This document shows, piece by piece, positions 56,801-64,000 of a stretch of 64,000 bases of DNA. Source of the stretch: Fomes fomentarius (taxonomy: Eukaryota; Basidiomycota; Agaricomycetes; Polyporales; Polyporaceae); assembly GCA_022606135.1 (NCBI GenBank), contig JABYQN010000002.1, positions 2,046,001 to 2,110,000 of the forward strand. The letters run 5' to 3'. The notes under the pieces are model-generated. The model made no database searches, had not been told where the DNA came from, and saw nothing but the letters and a program-made list of their open reading frames with translations. The stretch's first letter is position 1. Each line of letters begins with the position of its first letter. A program made the translations under genes and the position numbers.

Positions 56801-58340
56801 CAACGACAGCTTGCGCGATAGGGCATTACTGTCGACATACTGTCCCGCTTGTGCAACATTCCCTAGGGCATCCGTGACCGATTCGAGGGTGTATTTGTGT
56901 GTGCCGAGCGCGTCTAGAACAACAGTGAGAGGTACCCTCACTTGGGTGGGCGCGCGCTGGCCGATTATGCTGGACACCCTCCGCTCGTCCGAAGACTGAT
57001 GCTCATGGTCCAAGCCTTCAATACCCTCGACCATGAACGATTCGCGTTTGTGTCCGAGTTCGCGTTGCCAACGTAGGCTCAGCGGTGGAACGCCATAGAT
57101 GTCAATCTCGAGCTGTAGCTCGTCACCTGCGCCGCTGACAATCTTGGGAGTCGCACAGCGAACGTCCTTCACAAGCTCCGCGCTTTCTGCGGTGAACTCC
57201 GCACGAGGGCATGGGGCGACGGTGACTTCGCCAGGGTAGAGCAGCCTTGCATCGACATCTGACTGGTCCACAACGCGGTCAAGACGGAGTGTACCAGGCT
57301 TGCTGAGACGGATGTAGGTCAGGTGTTGTGTCTTCTGCAGCGAGTTCTGCCCTGCGTTGTAGGTGTTGTCGTCCTCTTCGTCGTCGTCGTATTCGTACTC
57401 ATCCGAGTCCTTCCTGGCCGCTGCGCGAACCAATTGCAATTGGTCAACGCGGCTCTGCTCTATACTCCTGAGATCCTTCGCTGACAAGTCGACATGCTCA
57501 ATCTTGCCTGAGCTTCTCGATGATTCTGAATAGGCGAGGGGTGTCAAAATGTACTTGACGCTAGTCGGGTTGGTATTGTTCAGAAGGAGGGGTATGAGAA
57601 TGTGCGATCCGGGAGATGGTAGGCAGAAAGTCTCAGCGTTGGGGTTCAGTTGCGCAGTGCCAATTGGAGACATCCTGACGGTATGCTGCCCTAGCAGATG
57701 GGCATCCTTACCCCCGTTGAAGATGGGGATGCCAAGGTCGGGAAGGTAATCCCATAGTGCAGATGACTTGCTAGTAACCTCTTGACGTGGCTGAGACAAA
57801 GTGTCATATGAACGAGGGTGAATTACACGCACCTGAAGACTGGCCCGAGCGGCCCAATGAACCAACACCAACATTTACAGATATCCCTCGAAACAGCAGC
57901 CCATCTAGTAGCCATAGGGAGATGATTTGGAGAGCGACCACGGCCTTGGTATATCTTAGACGCGGTATTCGTAGCCACGAGAGAAAGGTGCAGTAAAGGA
58001 AGTCCACGAACATCCACTTCCTTGCGAAGTGTTGCGGACCATCATATGATAAGACCCAATATTGGAAAAGGTCGTATGCCTTGGCTGCCTGCATTAATGT
58101 ACCATCAGCACAACTCTCGGACATTACTCTCAGTATGGTGGAGAAGCCGTGAAGCAATCATGGGTATATGACGCCACACCGCCGACGAAACGCGAACTAG
58201 AGCAGACTTACCAGACATGCCGCACCAAGGCTCAAAACATAGTACCTCTGATCGTGAACTTCTATGATGCGCTCTGGAATACGAGGACGCGAAGCCGGGG
58301 TCGGTGGTGCGCTGCCTGAGGCAGGCTTTGCGGTGGACAT
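53811..58340 (-). CDS. pom152: nuclear pore membrane glycoprotein POM152
   Basis: 1312 aa from exons 58340-58212, 58088-57833, 57780-56376, 56290-55939, 55879-55699, 55669-55593, 55527-55432, 55369-55066, 55011-53956 and 53893-53811. Pom152 is a transmembrane nucleoporin that forms a lumenal ring at the pore. The N-terminus carries transmembrane segments (YYVLSLGAACLAAKAYDLFQ, MFVDFLYCTFLSWLRIP, AVVALQIISLWLLDGLLF). The lumenal part contains repeated Ig-like modules, each with a GxPPF/W core: YGVPPLSLRWQRE, LHGTPPFQVYYRS, GTAPWNIEVQIVG, LTGDGPWRVKYR, GRPPFQIMYNIAK, LEGTPPFQLQLSI, LEGTPPWTIGFRA, IGEPPFTFTYQRA. An acidic insert (DEYEYDDDEEDD) follows the first module region. The last residues are YPPAQQDSGDKSR. 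Confidence 0.92.
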
Positions 58341-59107
58341 TGCCGGAGTGGCTCTGGTCTACCAGTACCGGGGCGTGCGGAAGATGATAGACAGTCTCTC
58401 GTCAAAAGTCTTAGCGGGTGAGTGTGTGGAGGTGGATTAGAGGAGGCGGACAGAGGGGAACATGGATGCAGAGGCAAGGTCGTGAACAACGACAGTGACT
58501 GCAGCCACACCAGCACGTCGCGCTCGCGATGGACACGTGACCGTAAGCGCGGTAAGCGGGTCTAGCGCGGCTGATCATGAACGTTAACTTCGAGTCATCA
58601 TGCAGTGCCATGGCGGCGAACCTCAAGAATGAAGTGCAAAACCCTAAGTACATCTACTATACCCTATTGCAAGCTAATGGCTTCGCAGTGACGCGGCTTT
58701 TCCTCACCACTTCCCTACCTACGAATAGAGACCTCCTTACGATATAGTGCACACAGTAGCTAGTAGATCATGTGGCGTATTGCCTACCATTGGGCTCAGC
58801 CCTCCAGGGCACTTTGATCAACAAGGATCCCGAAAAAATAGTGTAAAATTCTCACGATATCCAAGCATAACTACATATACAATCATCACGTGGGTGCTAC
58901 GGGAATTACGCATGCGCAAACACTACTACAGTTCGAAAACGACGAGTAACAACGATCCATTTCGGACGAAACAATCATACAGCAGGACCGTCACAGCAAA
59001 TTCGAGGTAGCTAGCAGGCAACCGAGAGACCGAGACATATCAGTGAGTCGAAGCGAGACTACACATATCCGCATAAGATGTTCAGGACCCCACGAATAAA
59101 CACCCCT
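58341..59107. other. intergenic, no supported gene
   Basis: 5' flank of POM152 and 3' flank of the next minus-strand gene; nothing recognised. Confidence 0.4.
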
Positions 59108-62100
59108 CTAATGGTCAGATCGGATAGAGCCTGAGCCCCGCTTGGAGTCCAGCGACTCTAGCTTCCGTTTTGCCTCGCGCAGTTCGCGCTGGTAGTCTTC
59201 GATCTTCCTGTCAAGCCTCCGCTTCTCTTCTTGGAGCTGCAGGTGTACGCGGTGGAGTTTCCGGTACTGGATCCCTGCGGGACCAGCACCCACCGAGAGG
59301 CGACACGAGGATGGTCTGCGCATGGATGCCTTCTGCCCTAGACGACGTGCGGGCCATCCTGCGTAAACGCAGTCGGACTCGGCGGTCTCTCCGGAGGTGA
59401 GGAGGGTGTGCTCGAGTAGCATAGAGCCCTCTTCCATGGACGCGCCGGAGAGGAGACGGGAGCCTGAGCGCATCGCGGAACTGCATCATGACAATCAGCA
59501 AAATCGTTCACGACAATGGGATGACAAGTCACGTACCAGGAACCGATCGACAGCTTGTTGAGAGAGAAATTGCCGCGGGAGTTAATGTGTGCGACAACTG
59601 AGCAGTCATCGAGGGCGACGTTGTCTCCGAGCTCGACGAGGTCGGGCTCGGTCATCAATCCGACGCGACCACCAGCGAATATCGCACAATCCTTTCCGAT
59701 CGTGGCTCCCAGGGCGCGCTGGTACCATACCATGTACGCAGAGCCGCTGAGCGTCCCTAGGATGCCGCCAATCCCGTATCCTCGGTACATCGGCTTCGAA
59801 AGGACGAGATGGAGTTGCCAGCGCTGGCAGTACGAGCTCTTGTCCCAGTCGTAGCTGCCTTCGGCGCGGCGGCCGATGATGGCCCACTTGGTCCCAATCA
59901 CCCACAAGAGCGCGATGACGGCCTGGAGGTTGAGCACGATAATGAACCAGGTAGCGATAAGTCCAAAGAGGACGAAGATTTGGCGTGAGCCGGGTTGGAA
60001 CAAGTGAAGGTAGGGAAGATGCAACCTGAGCTGGTTCAGGATCTGTGTACCGACGACGGCGCCGATCGACCAGTAGCCCGCGGATAGAATGGCGACGAAG
60101 AGATTGATTAACACGAGCAAGGGGTAAGGGAAGACGAAGAACGGCGCTTCGCGCTTGTAGAACGCGCGACCGAAAGGGGTGAGTGTCGAAGTATCGCCTT
60201 CTTCCTTGCTGCCCGTCTTGAAACAAACAGCCTCGCCGTGTTCCGAGCCCATCCAAACCGAACCGTCCTCGTAAGTTGCCGCCCTGCGGCTGAGGGCGCC
60301 CGAGCCCATGACCGTGCGCTTCCCAACCGTGGTCCCTGGGAGAAGGACGACACGGTCTGCGATCATTGCTCCGGCTTTAACAACGACCTTCGCAGAGCCG
60401 ATCCCATCTGTGGTGTACACCTCGGACCGGGACCCGAAGACGACGTCGTCCCCGACCTCGAATAACTCCGGATCCGGGCAGTACACACCTGATCCCGGCC
60501 AGTACACACGCTTCCCCACCTTCGCACCCATGCAACGCCAGACGATGGATGTCACCTCGTAGTGGGAACCGATGATATCTTGCGCGCGCTTCATGGCCTC
60601 CTGGCTGAGAAGGTTACGGTTGATATACCCGCGAACAAGGTCCCACTGTGACGCGTCAGCGGTGAGCCTCTCACGGTTGAACCCCATGATACGTTTGAGG
60701 ATGATGCCGAATATCAGCTGCAGGACGGGAGGGAAGATGACTCGAACGATACGTGCGAGACTGTGCCATGCCACTCGGTTGGGGGACGAGAACCAGACAA
60801 TGACACGCTCAAGCGCGTCGAGGTCACCCTTGGGGGCTGGCTGAGACAGGAGGATAAAGAGGGCAGCGAACCAGGGAACATAGGCGGCGAACTTGACGAG
60901 CAAGATGACCGGTCCAGCGAAGAATACCTTGAGCGCCCAGTGCGGTTGGGGAACAGTCGTGAAACTGTACTGGGCATAGCCATCAGGCGAAGGGTGGTCG
61001 TGCGAAGACGCATGAGGACCGTATGTTGCGCCGTTGGGAATAACGGCACCGGGGGCAAGCTGGGTGTACGTGTTAATGGTCGCACCGCGGCCGACGACGA
61101 TCGGTTCCAGGCGGAAGCAGCCATCCCGCTCCACGCAGAAGCCTCGTACAAGCGCGTTGTCAATCCGGCACCCGTCGTTCAGCGTGAGGAGGTCGTATTC
61201 CGCGAGTTTCGCTTTCGGATCAATGTGTACGTCGCGTCCAATGCGGGCCCCGAGAAGGCGATAATACTGGATCTCGAGCGAGGGATTCAGCGAAAAGATA
61301 CCACGACCCATAGTGCGGAGTACTTGATTGGTGATCCACCACCGTAGGTGATAGTTACTCCAGAAGCGGTAGGTCCCGGGCTTGTAGCGACCGATGACGA
61401 TCCACTTGAATGCGATAGCGAACAGCGGCAGCACGATGCGGCAGCAGAGACGAGCACCAATGACAGCAGTGAGCAACGAGCCGATACGTTCCCAATAGTT
61501 GCCGGAGATAAAGCGAGTGAAGAGCGAAAGAATGTATACGATGCCAGCCCATGTGAAGGCAACTTTGAGGGGGTAGAAGAACATGAAGGGTATAGCTTGT
61601 ACGATGAGTGGAAGGAGATGTGTCTGGCTGCGACCGTTGTCTTTCACAGAGCCACCAAGTTCGAGGGAAGGAAGGTCCAAAGTGCTAGAGAGCGAGTGAC
61701 TGGAGGACGGAGGAGAGTAGATGGGGGAATTGACCGCGGTGTTGTCTGCAGCAGACTGCTCCTCGGCCTCGATGAGGGAGGCGATACCCGCAATGGTGGG
61801 ATGGGTGAAGACAGAGTGTACACGTACGGTAACCCCAGTTTCCTTCCTGACGAGATGAGCGAGGCGTCCTAGGAGCAGGGAGTTGCCGCCAAGCAGGAAG
61901 AAGTCACTGTCACCATTCAAGGAGGATGGGTCCTTGTCCAGCAGCTCCGCGACGATGTTCCGGACGACGATCGCACGTGGGGAGAGGCTGGCCGCATTGC
62001 GACGAGCGACTTCCGCTTCTATCACGGCCCAGTCGAAGGTATGGTCAGGCCTTTTGGGAAGTTGAGAGACGATGGAGATGGGGGACGGGACGGCATAGCC

Positions 62101-64000
62101 GGGAAGGCTGCCCAAGAGTGCGTCGGTGATGGCGTCAGAAGTAAGAAGACTGGACGGATGGAGGGCGAGGAAGGCCTCGGGACTGCCGTCCCTTCGCACG
62201 CGGACTGCAACGTCGGTCACCTCCCGGAGAGCGGAGAGAGCTTGTTGGACAGCAGCGACGTCCAAGGAAACGGAAGTGCAAGGAATGGGCTCTGATAGCG
62301 CCGCGTTCTTGTCTGGAACGGAAGCCTGGAAGTGTCGGAGGAAGGCAGGAGTCTCGTCCGTAAGGCACTCGATCCCCAGACGCTGTGCCAGTCTGATCCG
62401 CAGTGGCTTCCCCGCACTGTTCTTCGGAAGGTCGTCCATGTAGATGACAGCATACGGCCACTTCGAAGGATGGAGCTGCGACTTGAGCAAGTCGAGCAGC
62501 TCGGACAGACCGATCCGAGGAGCACCGGGCACAGGTACGACGACGACTCCGATCGTCTCCTGGAGGACGTCGTGAGGGATAGAGAACGCGATCGTAGCTT
62601 TCACGCGGTGTTTGGCGACTGAGACAATGGCCTCCTCGATCTCGAACGGGGAGATGACCTCACCGCCCTTGTTGATGATCTCCTTGGACCGTCCGGTGAT
62701 GAAGAGGTATCCGTCATCGTCCAGGTACCCAACGTCTCCCGAGTCGAACCATCCTTCCGACGAGAAGGCGGACGTGTCCAGGGGTGCGTCTGGGCTCGTT
62801 TCATAGCCATCGAACGTCGGAACCCCACGAACGGAGACCGCCCCGGTTGCCCCCCGCGGCAGCTCGCACTCTAGGTTCGAAGGGTCGCGGATGGAAAGAT
62901 GAGGACCACAAGCGATACCGGAGCAGCCCGGGCGTTCAAGCTGATAGCTTGTGGGAGGAGAAGCGATCGGCATGCACTCCGTCATCCCGTACGAAGGTAG
63001 GACGGCTGCTCCGAACGTTTCTTTCAATTGGTGAGCCAGAGAAGGGAGAAGGCCCCCTGCTGCGTTCGCAACCATGCGGATACGCGTGTCGCGGGCGGGC
63101 ACGATTGACTCGGGCTTCGAACTAAGAATAGCGTGGTGCATCGTGGGCGCTGCATAGTACCTATGCGGGTGTAATGTGAGCTGACAGCGCCACCGAGCAG
63201 ATGGAGCAAAGGCCGTACCATGTCGCCCCGCATGCGACTGCAATCTGCCAGAATGCGGTACTATCAAAGCCTGGACACATTATTGCGCTTCCACCGGAGA
63301 AGATCGGTGCCCAGAGGTTCCGCACAATACCACCGACATGGAACAGAGGCATCATGTTCACTGGGCGAGCGTCTCAGGTCAAAACAGGAACTACTGGTAC
63401 ATCGCAAGGTACTCACTATTGACATCTTCAGGTCTCAAGTCCCATGAGCGCATAACAGCGCATGTGCCAACGATAAGAGAGCGCAGAGTGTAGGGCACAA
63501 CCTTAGAATGCCGAGAGATGTTCGTGTGAGGTCGTACCCATTAAGAAATCTCACTGAACTGACGTACCTTCTTCCTTCCACTCGTTCCTGACGTGTGCAA
63601 CACGAGGGATTGGTCGCCAAGCCCGTGCGGCCGCGTTTGTGGACGAGTAGAGGATGGCGCGACCACCCAACTGTCATCGTCGTCGCTTTCGTCTTTGACA
63701 GACATGTCGAACAGTCCTGCCGGGCCGTCCGAGCGAGGTCGGACAAGTATCAACTCGCACCTCAGCTCGTCCCTCAGTCGGTTAAGGTCCAATCTGTCAA
63801 TTGCGTCGGGGGTAGTTAGGATCGCCTTGGCGCGAAGACGGGCAGCATCTTCCGCAAGTTCTCCCGCAGTGCACCCCGAATTTACTGGCGCACAGGTGTG
63901 ATAGGTTGAGACTGCGAGAAGGGCGACCGCGTTCTCGGGACTGGTGGGGAGCACGACCATAACTCTGTCGTTCGGATGCAGTTGGCCATGTAGCCCGGAG
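59108..64000 (-). CDS. adenylation-carrier-transmembrane beta-helix megasynthase (poly-lysine-synthetase-like), 5' end off window
   Basis: About 1550 residues are visible: exons >64000-63568, 63501-63417, 63360-63219, 63160-59537 and 59480-59108, in phase. The AMP-forming domain has LHTSGTSGRKK (P-loop), MMPLFHVGG, SYGMTE, GWFDSGDVGYLDDDGYLFIT, RSKEIINKGGE and PKNSAGKPLR with the A10 lysine (about 62410). A carrier domain follows with GGNSL (pantetheine Ser, about 61885). The rest is three membrane/left-handed beta-helix modules with hexapeptide-type runs (VVGRGATINTYTQLAPGAVI; VVVKAGAMIADRVVLLPGTT; ELGDNVALDDCSVVAH) between pairs of hydrophobic segments. It ends in a coiled coil (LQLQEEKRRLDRKIEDYQRE). 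The layout matches epsilon-poly-lysine synthetase Pls and the NRPS-terminal family TIGR02353. The adenylation domain looks CoA-ligase-like (PLFHVGG) and I see no A4 FDxS Asp, so the substrate may be a carboxylic acid rather than an amino acid. Confidence 0.82.

Noticed and set aside
60763..61872. Plus-strand frames of 174-194 codons across the megasynthase
   Set aside because: Antisense shadows of the long conserved minus-strand exon.
59108..64000. Calling the megasynthase a confirmed poly-lysine synthetase
   Set aside because: Domain order fits, but the adenylation domain lacks the visible amino-acid pocket marks and the N-terminus is outside the window.

Overview
The window is gene-dense, intron-rich fungal DNA. 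Coding exons are broken by short introns (mostly 47-70 bp, GT..AG). Promoters sometimes carry a clear TATA box. The gene set includes PacC, homocitrate synthase, Pom152 and a Spc97/98-type GCP4. Together this points to an Agaricomycete basidiomycete, probably a wood-decay polypore-type species; the taxonomic level is inference. No tRNA, rRNA, CRISPR array or intact transposase was seen. Gene models were built by hand, joining reading frames at GT/AG sites so that conserved family motifs run through. Exon edges should be good to within a base or two.

Left part (1-12.7 kb): the 5' end of the CTD phosphatase FCP1 (minus); a short-chain dehydrogenase of the AYR1 type (plus); a Ser/Thr kinase preceded by a TATA box and five 25-bp repeats (plus); a degenerate SDR scrap; the myosin regulatory light chain (plus); a conserved fungal nuclear-type protein (minus); a small unknown protein (minus); and the pH-response factor PacC/Rim101 (minus) with GCCAAG sites clustered just upstream.

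Middle (15-32 kb): TFIID subunit TAF1 (minus) with an apparent one-base frameshift; a PA28/REG-gamma proteasome activator (plus, microexons); the Rpl3 chaperone RRB1 (minus); a repeat-rich gap; microsomal glutathione transferase MGST3 (plus); a fungal unknown (plus); 5-hydroxyisourate hydrolase (minus); a TBC-domain protein that appears to have lost both catalytic fingers (plus); and a 76-residue one-TM protein (plus).

Right part (32-64 kb): RRP1/Nop52 (minus) divergent from gamma-tubulin complex GCP4 (plus); two F-box-less LRR-like proteins (plus); an unknown (minus); a NIPA magnesium transporter with a 6-nt exon (minus); homocitrate synthase (plus) with Gcn4/CPC1-type sites; an unknown low-complexity protein (minus); inorganic pyrophosphatase with two nested in-frame starts (plus); nucleoporin Pom152 (minus); and, running off the right edge, a large multidomain enzyme (minus): AMP-forming adenylation domain, phosphopantetheine carrier, then membrane and left-handed beta-helix repeats, as in epsilon-poly-lysine synthetases.

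Most genes are unlinked housekeeping functions (transcription, ribosome biogenesis, cytoskeleton, lysine and purine metabolism, nuclear pore), and no operon-like pathway cluster is evident. The right-edge megasynthase is the best candidate for unusual chemistry.
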